Part shown: piece by piece, positions 46,260 through 57,285 of the stretch
Numbering within the stretch: the stretch's first letter is position 1
How the letters are laid out: each line of letters begins with the position of its first letter
DNA from: Limanda limanda
Taxonomy: Eukaryota > Chordata > Actinopteri > Pleuronectiformes > Pleuronectidae
Direction: 5' to 3'
Length of the DNA: 64,000 nucleotides
Assembly: GCF_963576545.1 (NCBI RefSeq)
Contig: NC_083651.1
Location: 11,210,386 to 11,274,385, forward strand
Notes under the pieces: model-generated
What the model was told of the DNA's origin: nothing
Databases searched by the model: none
The model's input: only the letters and a program-made list of their open reading frames with translations
Program-made: the position numbers and the translations under genes

Positions 46260-47655
46260 TTTAATTTTTGATTGAAATTTATTCACACTCTAAATGGACA
46301 GATTGATATCAAATTTTTTGAGCAGTGTAATTTAATATGATTATTGTTATTAGATGGCCCCGCTGAGTGATCAGGAATATGAAATTGGAGTTACTGAAAT
46401 TTAATTTAGTTTGAATCCAATACACTCAGGTGTTTAACCAAATCCTGTTCTGCTTTTTGCAAGATGTTTCACAGGTTCTTTTCATTCTCTTAATCATTCA
46501 CTCTTAATCCCAAACATTTTGCAAGATAACACTCAAGAGCAGTTGTTCGAGTCTATCATATATTTTGATTTAATATTTGAATAATATGAGATTAAAGTCA
46601 CGATCGAGAAAATAGTCATAATACTTTACAAGAAAAAGTTGTTATTTAATTAAAATAATATTTACCCAAAACCTGTGTTCCCTCGTGTTTCTTTAAGATC
46701 AAAACTCTTGAATCTCATTGTTTCTCGAGAAACTACAGATTTAATTAACAATCTGTGTGGTTATTTCTTCAACATACCGCCAACGATCACGACATTGCTT
46801 CTCGTAAAATTATTAGTATTTAGTTTGGACATCAGAACTATTTCCTTTCTTTGTTGTCTTTGATTAAAAATACTTCATTTCACTTAAAAACTCATTTGAA
46901 TTAATTATGAATCTATTATCAAACAGACTGACAGTCGAACATTTATTTGTGCCAACGCAATAAATTAACTATGAACATTGTATCTGCAGGTTTAAGCTCA
47001 AAGTTTTAATTATCTATTATTTTGCTTCTGCAGCTGCTTTCAAACATGCACCGAACTCCAGATAATCTCCTCACATTCTTGTAGAAACTCTGCAGAATGT
47101 CCGAATGAGCTGAAGTGAGAAAACAGCAGGAGGTCTTCGTCAGGATTTACCGCAGACAGATTTTAAAGCAATATGAGTGTAGTAGTGACTCAGCATGATG
47201 CTTGGAGCCAAACAACACATGTAAATTGTGTGGTGATTTTGTGCATCGTTTGCCACGTCCGTGATTGGTGTGGACAGGACAATTAATATTATTTGGGGTC
47301 CACACTCGGGGCGCCCCGACTTCAAAACAAAAGCCTTCTGTTCTGAAACAACACGGGGAGTGTGGCAGCAGCAGCAAGTTCAGGATCAAGGCCAGAGGGA
47401 ACAATAGTCATTGTGTTTCTGGTTTAGCAGAGTCAGCTTTACTGGGTTATTATGATCATCTCCTGCAGCTCCTGTCGGAGAGCATTCCTGCCACACGGCT
47501 AATCTGAAGGTTTGGAGTTTGGATGCGTGAGAATTTGAATCAAATATATTAATTCAGATTATTTATCTATTTTTAATCACGGTTTGCATCCCACTTATCA
47601 ACAATCAACGATGATGCTGAATCCTGGACGTGGATGGGGGCGGGGTCAGGAGATG
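46260..47655. other. AT-rich non-coding stretch
   Basis: No exon recognised. The low-complexity hydrophobic frames at 46,675-46,863 lack homology. May be 3' flank of the Pim-like fragment. Confidence 0.4.
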
Positions 47656-47660
47656 CAGAT

Positions 47661-47989
47661 TCATATCAGCCACTGGTGAAGCCCGAGCTCTGTCAGGATG
47701 GAGCGCAGCACCGGGTCTTCCCTCAAACACAGTTGAAGGAAATCGCTGCAATCTTTGGACATCTTAGGCATTTTCAGTTTATTTTTGAGAAAGTCTTCAG
47801 TGGAAAAAATTTCTTTCTGGAGCATTTCGAAGAGGACGATCGCAAGCTGCCACACTGTGGATGGAGCAGGCTTGTGGCAGGAGTTCATGTACAACTCTGG
47901 AGGTTTGTGTCCTTCGGTGCCACGGAATATAGTGAAAACTGTGTCTTTTTCTATAATTTCGCTCATACCAAAATCAATGAGGCGAACCC
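47661..47989 (-). pseudogene. Pim-like Ser/Thr kinase, C-terminal lobe fragment
   Basis: From a possible acceptor (ATAACCAG|GG, 47,990) the frame reads VRLIDFGMSEIIEK, with the DFG metal-binding motif of the kinase activation segment. It continues GTEGHKPPELYMNS (P+1 loop/APE equivalent), STVWQLAIVLFEML (helix F/G region) and ends LCLREDPVLRSILTELGL-HQWL before a stop. This is the C-lobe of the Pim-like kinases greatly expanded in fish. The N-lobe, glycine loop, catalytic HRD loop and hinge were not found between 48,000 and 50,000. A solitary last exon or a partial copy; kinase activity is impossible from this piece. Confidence 0.8.
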
Positions 47990-48129
47990 CTGGTTATTGT
48001 TTTTATTATTATTCAGGCAAATTAATTAGCTTTTTGAGGGCTTTAACATTCTCAACTTCTTACCAAAACATGCAGAAAGTTAGAAAGTAGTGAAAATGTA
48101 CGTATCCTGGAGGAATTTTCAATGGGCGT

Positions 48130-48739
48130 CGCAAAATGTCTGAACGGTGCTCCCCGAGCCCCCGAGACCCCCAGAACGTGTTCAGATTGACCGATCTTCA
48201 CAAAAATCAATACACAGGTGTGTCATGACCAGACAAACAAAAAAGTCTGTAAGTGCAATGAGAAAAAAACAACAGGAAGCCTCCTCTTTTGCATTTAGTG
48301 GCTATTTTGGCTGTATTCCATATTTTTACTTTGAGATATTTGTCCCAGGGCTTTCATCAGATCAACTTCAAATTGAGATGAGTGTCATCACAACAAGATG
48401 GAGATAAAAAGTTACTCAAAGATCGATTTTTCGTTACACGGTTTGACCGTGTCGTGGCGTCAAAGTTTGATTACATGCCATTAAAACACGATGTTCTGGC
48501 CAATAAAACACGATGTTCTGTATCGCGGACATACATCGACCATGAATCCTTTGATGCTGAGCCGTAAACGAACAACTCCTATCACCACCAAACTTCTGTC
48601 TCATGATCAGAGTCCAGCCCTGAACAGCTCTATGTGTCAATATTTCCTCAGTCATTATTTAATTCTTTCAGGCAAAACGACTTCAACGCTTCAAAATGCA
48701 TGTGCTCGGGCCCGCCCAGTGCTGCTTTGGAGCCCTACA
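48130..48739. mobile_element. GGGCCCGAGCAC repeat family, copy 4
   Basis: Contains CAATACACAGGTGTGTCATG, CAGGGCTTTCATCAGATCAA, CATGAATCCTTTGATGCTGA and ends GTGCTCGGGCCCGCCCAGTG, CTGCTTTGGAGCCCTA. Its 3' half is the start of D3 (right copy). Confidence 0.7.
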
Positions 48740-49408
48740 AATTTTAGAAATTGTATTTCTGGTTTCAGTTGATCTTTGTATCTATCTATCTGTCTTTCAA
48801 GTTGTACTTGATAACCTTGGTAGAGATGTACTTTAAATTACTGGTTAGCCAGGAAAGTATAAATAACAGTTTTCTTCAATATCAGTTCATTTCACCTTAT
48901 TTTAACAGGATAAGCCAGCCTGTATCAATACTGCTGTCCATAGAGTAATTGTCAGTTAACTGAATTCATATTAACACTGAAGACATGAGAATAAAACATG
49001 GTTAAAAAGTAGTAGGTCAGTAGCTGTTTGTTGTGTACAGCTTTGTTTGTCATTTGTCTAGTATATGCATTGATGCTTTTACACCATATAGAAGTTAATA
49101 ACACATAAAAACTTACTTTGAAGTTGAAGGAGTAAAAATAAGTATATGTAAAATGTTTTTATGGATGCTAGTGTATTTAACTAAGAGTTTGGCATTAAAG
49201 GCAGCCGCCTATAAACAGAGTGGGAACAAAGGAAGCCGCCTTTAAACAGTGTGGCAACAAAGGAAGCCGCCTTTAAACAGTATGGCAAAATCAATACACA
49301 GGTGTATCATGACCAGACAAACAAATAAGGTATTTGGTGCAATGAGAAAAAAACAACAGGAAGCCTGCTATTTTGCATTTAGTGGCCATTTTGGCTATAT
49401 TCCACACA
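48575..49408. repeat. segmental duplication D3, copy at right
   Basis: Counterpart of 35,549-36,303, in the same orientation, with about 110 additional bases at 48,844-48,950 and a three-unit 31-bp minisatellite (49,198-49,287). Confidence 0.9.
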
Positions 49409-49549
49409 CAAAAAGATGGAGATAAAAAGTTATTCAAAGATCGATTTTTCGTCAAACGGTTTGACCGTGGCGTGGCGTCAAAGTTGGATTACATGCCAAT
49501 AAAACACGAATGTTCAGTAACGCGGACTTACATGGACCATGAATCCTTT
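49288..49549. mobile_element. GGGCCCGAGCAC repeat family, copy 5 (truncated)
   Basis: Shares ATCAATACACAGGTGTATCA and ACATGGACCATGAATCCTTT. It stops at ...CCTTTGATG, where exon-like DNA begins. The outer GTGCTCGGGCCC end is missing. Confidence 0.65.
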
Positions 49550-49625
49550 GATGTCTTCGCCTTCTTGCAGCAGTCTCTCCATGCAGGCCATCATGTCCTG
49601 CAGGTCTTCATCCTCATATGCACTA

Positions 49626-49691
49626 CTGACGGGGCCCAGACTCCGACTGGTCCCTGCCAACCAATCCAAAATGGTCGGTCTGTTTGATACC
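49626..49691 (-). pseudogene. tbc1d4: tbc1d4 PTB2 exon, truncated by a stop
   Basis: Acceptor GACCCAG|GGTATC in phase 0 after the exon at 50,089. Reads GIKQTDHFGLVGRDQSES then GPRQ and TAG (49,623-49,625). Human TBC1D4 has GIKHVDHFGFICRESPEPG, followed by the YICYVFQC strand, which is absent here. A second frame through the same bases (TSRSLGPVSSAYEDEDLQ, DMMACMERLLQEGE) stays open to the edge of the inserted GGGCCC element at 49,549 and has its own possible acceptor (TTGGCAG|GG). That product is not recognised. Confidence 0.75.
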
Positions 49692-50088
49692 CTGGGTCAA
49701 AGTCAAGAGAAATGGGAAAATGTATTTCAGCAAAGGACGGGCATACTTTTATACATCATACTGAAAATAAGTGCACTGAAAACATAATGGCTTTTAACAT
49801 TTTCCATTTTCTGCTTTTGATTCAATTAAGATAATGACTTCTCTGCTCAAACTACACTCTACGTTATCTTTATTTAGGGAGTGCATTTGAAATTGGGCCT
49901 GCATCAGACTCCATCACTGATAAAAACATAATTTTCAAAAATTAAACAGTCAAGGGAAAAAAGTACGAATGCAGATTTGTGCATCAGGAGAAGAAATGCA
50001 AACATTTAGTCTGAGCTCATTGTCTGAATAGAACTGCGGCAGAGACACAAGAGAAAAGCTTTGGGTGTGAATATAAAAATAGACCAAC

Positions 50089-50178
50089 CTGACAGCAGGA
50101 TGAGATATCTTTGAAGTTCTTCTCCAGCACCACTGTCTTGCTGTCTGGACTTATGAGGTTTACTTCAAAACGCCCCAC
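50089..50178 (-). CDS. tbc1d4: tbc1d4 exon, second PTB domain (VGRFEVNL...)
   Basis: 90 nt, 30 codons, phase 0, acceptor CCACAG|GTGGGG and donor [32 protein letters not shown] then [10 protein letters not shown] is almost the human TBC1D4 sequence ([20 protein letters not shown]). Intact exon forming the first strands of PTB2. Confidence 0.92.
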
Positions 50179-51100
50179 CTGTGGTAACACACGTTCACGC
50201 AAGAGCTTAAAACACCTTCATACTGTCGTGTAACTTAAGGCAAAGCATATATCAAGTCAAGTATCTCATGACAAGGGCTGCGACTATTCTGAGACCCGTT
50301 CAATGACAAACATAAACTCACACACTCCCAAAAATCCAAATCAAGGTCAACAAGTATGCAGCAACGATTTTTCCCATAATTGACTGCTATGTGGAGTATC
50401 ATATTGAGTGTTGTGCTCCAGTTTTTAAAATTAGCTCCATGAGGAAATGGGCACGGCGTGAAAGCCTGCATGCTTTTTCATGAAGTGGCAGCCTTATGGT
50501 TTCAGCAGTCGCACATTCAGCTCAGGAGTTACCGCCTCTTTAACTGCAGCAGTAACACGGGGCTGAGCGAGTCCGTACATAATGACTGCCAGCCACGTGC
50601 ACATAAAAATGATTTGCAGCCAACGTGGAGCTCGCGGGCTGAACTGAGCACACGTGGGGAAGGGTTCAGAGCACCAATCTGAGCGCTGAGGTGAAAAGGC
50701 ATTTGGTTTTCCTGGTGTGACAAACAGGATCAAGTTTCGAGACAATTTATGATTCGGGGGAAAAACAAACACATCAATCTCGTAGATGGAGGAAAATATT
50801 TATAGTTTTGCCTATACTCCTGACATACAGTACAATCTTGGAGTAAATCCAAAGAGCATTACATTGTAAGTTATCCTCATTCCATTCAGTTCACTGCAAA
50901 TCACTGGAAATCAAATATAATAGATCCCCTTGTTGAGTCCGGGCACTTGAGAGCAAACTCAGCCACATGTTTTAATGAGAGAACATTGCTGTGATGATAA
51001 ATCTCCTCCGAGTCGACGGACTGGAAATCTACAAACAGCAGGACTTAAAGAGAAGATCATCTTAATGAACCGCCACTTGTCTGTACTAAACCTTCTGTAC
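50179..51100. other. intron, no exon seen
   Basis: Sequence between tbc1d4 exons. A palindromic or repeat structure was not noticed. Confidence 0.5.
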
Positions 51101-51345
51101 CTGGAAGAGCATGGTGCGGTTCTTGTCCGCGTTAGACGGCTGAACGTTGTTTGGTTCGCTGGTGTGTCGGCGGCGGGTGGGGCCCAGGATGACGCCTTCC
51201 CCCGGCTTCCGCTGCAGACCCCCGGCCAAGCTGCTGCAGCGCGTTCGGAACTCCTGAGGCTCCTCGAACCCGGAGTCCTCCAGGATGCACTCGGGGAACG
51301 CTCCTCGCAGGCTGCTCTGACTGGCGCTGCCCGAGAGGCCTTTAC
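51101..51345 (-). CDS. tbc1d4: tbc1d4 exon, inter-PTB linker with 14-3-3-type site
   Basis: 245 nt, acceptor GCACAG|GTAAAG and donor TTCCAG|GTACAG. In the coding frame: [40 protein letters not shown], then [20 protein letters not shown] and NRTMLFQ. Human TBC1D4 has ILEDSGFDEQQEFRSRCSS, RRRHASAPSH and EKNRTMLFQ at the same places. RRRHTS is the basophilic-kinase (Akt/AMPK) and 14-3-3 motif of the family, with Thr and Ser after the arginines. Open from end to end. Confidence 0.9.
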
Positions 51346-51400
51346 CTGTGCATCAGACACAGACACATACAAATGTTATATATGTACTCATATTTGTAAC

Positions 51401-51796
51401 CTGTAAGACATTTGTAAGGGAAATATAACAGTTGACCATTATATAATCATGTTTATTTCCCCTTTGATTGATCATGATTGAATCTATTACAATGTAACCT
51501 TGATCATGCTGTTCCCTGAACTACTGAATGAATCTTGGCCTGATTGCTGTTAACTAGACATTGTTGTATTCATGTGATCAGAAGATCTCAACCTTTGACT
51601 TTAACACAACCCCAACCAGAGTGGGAGGGGTTAGCCAAATGTATAAAGACAAAGAACTGTTTCCTATCTTGTGCATATTCCAAACTAAACTTTGATGTGT
51701 GCACTATGCTCGAGCATTAAAGGTGAGAATTCTGTAAGAGAAATTTGTGTCTTGTTTCCTCGTTGGTAGAGTGGGATTGTAGAACTTGCCACGACA
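51401..51796 (+). mobile_element. candidate solo LTR
   Basis: The interval starts TGTAAGACATTTGTAAGGGA and ends AACTTGCCACGACA (TG...CA). An ATTAAA poly(A)-like word in CGAGCATTAAAGGTGAG and a TATAAAG-like word (51,643-51,649) are in LTR order, and a T/G-rich R-U5-like end follows. No flanking target duplication could be read, and no internal retroviral sequence adjoins. Tentative. Confidence 0.3.
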
Positions 51797-52012
51797 CATT
51801 GCTCATACTGATACACTATAATCCATTTTGATTTGATGATACTTCTATTTGAACACTTTTTCACATAATTACCAACCAATAAGAATGAAGCCTCGTTGGT
51901 TGGTTCATAAACATAATTTTAAAAGGGTAAATCTCCTTCAGTTTTGTGATTGTGCTCATTTGCATCAATTCAATGCAACAACTTCTCCTAATTCACGATT
52001 TGAGTTCTTTAC

Positions 52013-52205
52013 CTCCACCTCCGGTCACATCCTCCTCTCCAGGAACTTCGGGGTCGTCCGTATTCTCGTTCAGAGCAGAGGAGAGCGGGTCTACATCGCC
52101 CCCAATGAGGAACTCCACGGGGGCGCTCTCCGTGGACCCCCGCTGGGCCGTTGAGCAGCCGCAGGCGCTTGCGCTCGACCTCGTGCTGACGAAACTTATC
52201 GATGC
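52013..52205 (-). pseudogene. tbc1d4: tbc1d4 exon 3 remnant, 5'-truncated and frameshifted
   Basis: Reads CIDKFRQHEVERKRLRLLNG in one frame (human [20 protein letters not shown]). Then, after a shift in the GCGGGGGTCC run (about 52,124-52,135), it reads STESAPVEFLIGGDVDPLSS and NTDDPEVPGEEDVTGGGG in another, to a donor GGTGGAG|GTAAAG. The first 14 or so codons (human VTVTHKKAPSSLID) and the whole preceding intron are missing. Either a single-base indel in a homopolymer (assembly) or true decay. Confidence 0.8.
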
Positions 52206-52229
52206 AGCGTGTACTTGTACTTGACGTAC

Positions 52230-52286
52230 CTTGCCACAATAAAGCACTTCAAACTTCCGGGAGTTGTAAAAAGCCTCCTCTGCTTC
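52230..52286 (-). CDS. tbc1d4: tbc1d4 exon 2 end (EEAFYNSRKFEVLYCGK)
   Basis: 57 nt, 19 codons in phase 0, acceptor CAAACAG|GAAGCA and donor GGCAAG|GTACGT. EAEEAFYNSRKFEVLYCGK matches human TBC1D4 NEDAFYNSQKFEVLYCGK at the end of the first PTB domain. Only about 24 bases separate its donor from coding sequence of the next exon, far too short for an intron. The exon that should precede it (human VPDVISSIRQLSKAA) was not found. Confidence 0.85.
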
Positions 52287-53289
52287 CTGTTTGGATGGGA
52301 TGTGATGAATAGGAAAGACGTTGAAAAGGAAAACTTGTAACAAAAGAGAATGGGAAGGGAAATGGAACCAAATGCCAGGGGAGGATTTCTCTGCAGCAGA
52401 ATAACAAGAATCCCAGACACTCAACATAACTGATGTAGGCACATTATTGCAAGAGCAATCAAATATTTCCCAAGAAAAGCTCAAATATAAATGACCTTTG
52501 CAGCAACTGCACTAGAATGACATCTCTTTAATTCAATCAAGCTGCACCAAATTGCACAAATTACAATCGTAGATATCAGTTCCCTAAATTAACCTGATTT
52601 TATTTCATCAAGGTGCATGAATTACTCCTGTTGAAAAATGCCCTATCTTGCAAAGTTAAAGATCTGCATCTGCCCTCTGATCTAGATCTACACCAAAATG
52701 TATTGGGCTCTTCCCAAACCGCATCCTTCCACCAAGTTGGAAGGATGCTAACAAACAAACAGACAATCCGACAAATAAAACAAAGGACAGGGATAAAAAC
52801 ATAACCAAATAGTGCCATTATATCCATACAGACCGCGATGTAGACTCAATCCACAAACCGAAGTCACCACAGAACAAGAGAAATATGTTCATATGGCATA
52901 AACAAGTCACAGGGCCTGAATGTACTTTGCAGCTCATCATGAGATGTGAACTATCACAAGCTCGTCAAACAACACTGGAGTCAGAGGTCGACTGGCAGCC
53001 GTTGAGATATCTATGTTTTGTTCTCTATCTTATGAATATATTTTACTATATTTTACCTACATTATATCCTGTGAATCAATATTAGCTGTGTAGTCTATAG
53101 AATTAACAATATTACAACTGTTTCTTTTGTCCTGGAGTGATATATAATTTCTGGACTCAAATACAGGGTCAAACACAGAGCGCAACCATTTGAGTGTTAA
53201 TCTGACTGCAAAGTGCAATTTGGGGAACGCGTGAGAAGGAAAGTTCATCTTGAGATTTGAGATAATGAAAGCACGGATTCTCAGGAAGG

Positions 53290-53800
53290 AGAGAGGATGT
53301 GCCCGAACAAAAACCAAGAACTATTTCATGAATTATTATGGGAAAAACATATGAAATCCTCCTCTAAGGTCTAATCTGCTGGGTCTCTCCACTGTAAAAA
53401 ACTCCCTTCTTGATAAAGGCACAATGGTGAGAGACACCTGGGGGAGTGGACCTTCTCTCACAATGATGTGCTTGCAAAAAACTGCACTTTGAGAGACAGT
53501 ATACATCTGGCCAATTGCTGAGTGCCCTCAAGAAAAGAACCGCCTTTGTGTTGCACCCTGTGTCTTTACAAATACTGTGGACTTAGGATGAGGGGGGCTT
53601 CTTCTCGACATGATCCAGTGACCTGGTGAGTGTCCAGCAGAACCCCAGAGACTCTCTGTAAGTATTGTTCTTATACAATAAACGTATTACTGTGAAACTT
53701 TTGAACACTGAACTTGTCTAAATTATTAACCTTTCCCACTTGAACCTCGAATCAACGAACACGCTGTCTGGTCCAGAAGGGTCCGGGCTCGACACAGCCA
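53290..53800 (+). mobile_element. candidate solo LTR
   Basis: CTTATACAATAAACGTATTA (AATAAA at about 53,679) is followed by a U5-like tail ending GTCCGGGCTCGACACA, where the LTR could end in CA. A CTCGACA/ACACA end and a 5' part starting near GGATGTGCCCGAAC would give about 500 bp. No coding sequence adjoins. Limits uncertain. Confidence 0.35.
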
Positions 53801-54058
53801 AGGGAACCAGGGAACACCCACACCCTGCAGGACAAAATAAGACAGCAAAGACTTGAATGTCCCCGAGCTATGTGCGCTACTGGCACTTTGTTCAACACCC
53901 GCAGGAAACAGTCAAAAGTCACAGCACCTTCCTACTAACTCGCATCCAAACAAAACACAAACAAGTCAAGACAGAAAGTAAGTGAACTCTTAAGCAATTC
54001 TCAGAACCCAGTCCATCCTTCAGTCATGAGACACTTTTACAGTTGAGAGTAGAGAGGA

Positions 54059-54310
54059 AAATAGATAGATAGATAGAATCCTTTATTAGTCCAACAGTGG
54101 GGAAATTTGAGGGTTTTACATCAGCAGCGCAGGCACAGTGCAACAAGAACAAAAGAAAGAGCAAAACAACAAAGTAAGAAACAAAAAAACAACAATGAGC
54201 AAAAAGAAAAATTAAACAGTCAAATAAGCAAATAAATAGTAAGTAGTAGAACAACTGAACAATACAATTAAATAATTAGATAATTAAATTAAATAATTAA
54301 ATAAATTAAA
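54059..54310. repeat. fish repeat with (ATAG)n start
   Basis: ATAGATAGATAGATAGAATC, CTTTATTAGTCCAACAGTGG and GGAAATTTGAGGGTTTTACA form the standard start of a frequent fish retroposon. The remainder is A-rich. Non-coding. Confidence 0.6.
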
Positions 54311-54839
54311 AGTTCAGAGGACAGGGAACACTGAATCACTGCGGCGCTAAAGATATTTGGCAAGGCAGCTCTAGAAAGAAAAAAACAGCCTGGAACCAGG
54401 AGGCACAGCCAAGGTCTTCCAAACACAGTGCTTAAGACAACAATGAGCGCTGGAAACAAACAGTGCGCACATCTATTGTGTCAGATAAGTGCTGCACACT
54501 GGCCGCTGTGCAAATATATTCATAATATGCACTAGGGAGGGATGTTATGTAACAGTAATTCAGAGGTGCGACCAGAACAGCAAAGAAGCGAGAGGGCAGG
54601 CACACAGTAAGGGAGGGATTGTGGGAAAAACATAAGAGTTTCAAATTAAAAAGAGCTCAGGAATGTGAGAAAACATTCACATTACAGAAAGACACTGTAG
54701 ACAAAAAGACAAATATTTCCCCCTCTAATTCTGCACTATTTCCTCTGTGTGTTGTCCTGGTCTGGTCCTGCTCCTGGCACAGCTGCTGCTCTGGAAGGGT
54801 CCCAGGGTTATTTCTGGGCACCGGAGCAGCCCGACCTAC

Positions 54840-55210
54840 CTGGTTGGGGTCGCCGGCCTTGAAGACGTGACAGGACATGTCGGCCTCCGGGTTGTCCGGC
54901 TGGCCCCGCAGCAGGTAGGCGAAGTAGGTAGGTGGTTGCTGTTGTGGATGAATCGAGAAATGAGCTGCGCCTTGTGCTCGAAGATGAACACCGACGAGTT
55001 GTTCCTGCTGCAGGGGACGCAGCGCACCAGGGGCGGGTGCAGGACCAGCTGGACCTCCCGGGGCTGCACCACCGGGCCGCAGTCCCCCCGCTCGCCCCTC
55101 CGCCGGATCTCGGCCACCAGCCACGGCAGCATGGGCAGGGTGGTGCGCCGGTCCAGCGAGGACCAGCCGACGTAAGTCAGCGTGAACCTCCCGTCCGCCT
55201 TGGGAGGACT
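54840..55210 (-). pseudogene. tbc1d4: tbc1d4 exon 1, first PTB domain, frameshifted
   Basis: Starting near 55,200 the frame reads [59 protein letters not shown]. These match human TBC1D4 ([35 protein letters not shown]). Near 54,929-54,934 one base is missing relative to the family. Coding continues in another frame as [20 protein letters not shown] and [10 protein letters not shown] to a good donor (ACCAG|GTAGGT). The only in-frame Met upstream is at 55,381. GPPSCH, which resembles the human start MEPPSC, has no ATG. So both the start and the frame are damaged, unless the assembly is wrong. Confidence 0.85.
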
Positions 55211-55381
55211 GCTCTCCTTCTCATCCGTGGGCCCGGTCTGAGTGCTGACGACCCGCCCAACCCTCCCATGTGCTGGAGGAGTGGGCAGGGCAGAGCCGCC
55301 GTATGAAACGTGACAGGACGGAGGCCCCGCCTGTTCTCTCTCCCAATAACACAGCAGAATAACTGGAAAGTCTGTTCCCAT

Positions 55382-56311
55382 GGCCGTGTGGAAAGTGTCT
55401 GCCAGCAGACCACATGGACCTCCAGGTCAAAACCCCCCCACACACACATACACTTACATCCACCAGGTGACAGCAGGGCAGCAGGGTCCTGATGGAGGCA
55501 CGATGTTACACTTCCACCACCAAGAAAGTTCAAAATTACCTCAAAGTTTAGACGATTTCAAATGATAATCCATAGATTAATATTAAACACCAATTTCCAC
55601 ATGCTACCATAATGAAATCCAATGTTACTGTCCTTGAAATTAATGAAATGCAAATGTGCCAAAGATCTCTGTGTACTATGAAAATATTTCCCCTATTTTA
55701 CTTTACTTAATTTAACATAAATATGTTTTTTGTATTTTTGTATTATATTTTCTATGTGTATGTTCTAAATAATGTAATAATACTAAGTGTTAATTCTGCA
55801 TTATAGACATTGTTGAAGTCTTGATTAGTCAGTACATTTTCTACCGTAAAAAGCAAGAGGAAAAACATTTAACTAATGTCTGTTTATAAGCAGGCGGTGC
55901 TGAATCGGGGTTTCTGGGAAAGCTGTAATCACATCTGATGTGCTGCATGCACCAGAGGACTTGCATCTACCAAATGCCATAAATCCACCCATCCCCAAAA
56001 TAGTAGCTTTGCCATTTATAACCTTCCATCGCTGAGGCAGTTGCCACTAAACCCCTGCAAGCTACCAAACCCTCACACTGCTGGTGGGTCACTGAAGTGG
56101 TCATGTTGTTTCCTGTAGAGGACTGTCAGGCCACCACATAGACAAACACTTGAAAAGATCATCCTTATATTAGTCACAGCAAAAGATATATTAAAATTAA
56201 AAAGCATCAGTAAAAGTTATATATTGTCAAACATGCACTATAAAAATACAGAAATCTAAAATTAGGAGCAATATAAATATAGAAATTCTTATTTTATAAT
56301 CAATGTAATAC

Positions 56312-56372
<61 letters not shown>

Positions 56373-57285
56373 TGTATAGTTATAGAGATGGCAATTTTTC
56401 AAAATTGGATTTTTTTAATGTTGAATAGCCTGTCTACAATGCATTGTAGTGAAAAAATAAATGAAGGATTTTATGTGTGCACACCTCCACTAAACAAAGG
56501 TAAACAATCCTGTATGATTGTCTTTTTATCATAAGAGAAATGTAAAAAGTTGTCTGATAACCTAAAATAATTAAGTCAGAAAATATTATTGAAATCATGG
56601 ATCTGCCCCTGAACCTAAATGTAATGGGTTCTTCTCAGGCCCAGATTCAATCCCTCTACAAGTTTGTTGGAAGCTGGTTAAGTTGTGAACAAATGAACAA
56701 AAGACAGAAATGGGTGATACGATACCTGCTGGAGGAAAATATGCTGTTGTACACAATCTGGATAGTTAAAGCATCACTCACTTGGCTGCAGTAGTCAGAT
56801 GGTAAACAGTGATATTCATTTACTGATTCCTTTGTTAGTGTTTCATTGCTTTAACTTAATCTGCTCTGAGATGGGAAAATAATTTAGACAAAAATGACAG
56901 GACGTTTTGTTAATATAGAAAATTTTAAACATTATATGAAACTAAATAGCATTCATCATATTGTCAAGCAGAACAATTACAATTTCTTACGGATTAAAAT
57001 AAACCATATCAATATTTTACATTCTGTTATTAATGAATGATAATATATTTAGTCATTGATTTGTAGTATTAGCAGCGTACGAATACACCACATTAAATTC
57101 CTGATATCTGGATGAGTTGATGGAAGGATGACACGTACATAATGGCATTAGAATATATAAACTTAAAGGCAAAGCTGAGAGTTGCAACAAATCTAATGCA
57201 CATTTTGCAAAACAGAAGGCAGACAAACCCCAGTGCCAATACAACTCAGGTTCCACTGCTTTCAAGCACTGAGGTGTTACAGCCA
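55382..57285. other. tbc1d4-commd6 spacer
   Basis: No exon recognised. It holds a 57-base AT microsatellite (56,313-56,369) and a degenerate fish repeat (about 56,455-56,715). Confidence 0.6.
56313..56369. repeat. (AT)n microsatellite, 28 units
   Basis: Pure TA run of 57 bases between the two genes. Confidence 0.97.

Noticed and set aside
54836..55381. Single 181-codon frame taken as a whole protein
   Set aside because: Its last 30 codons are the wrong frame after a one-base shift; the true TBC1D4 reading continues in the next frame.
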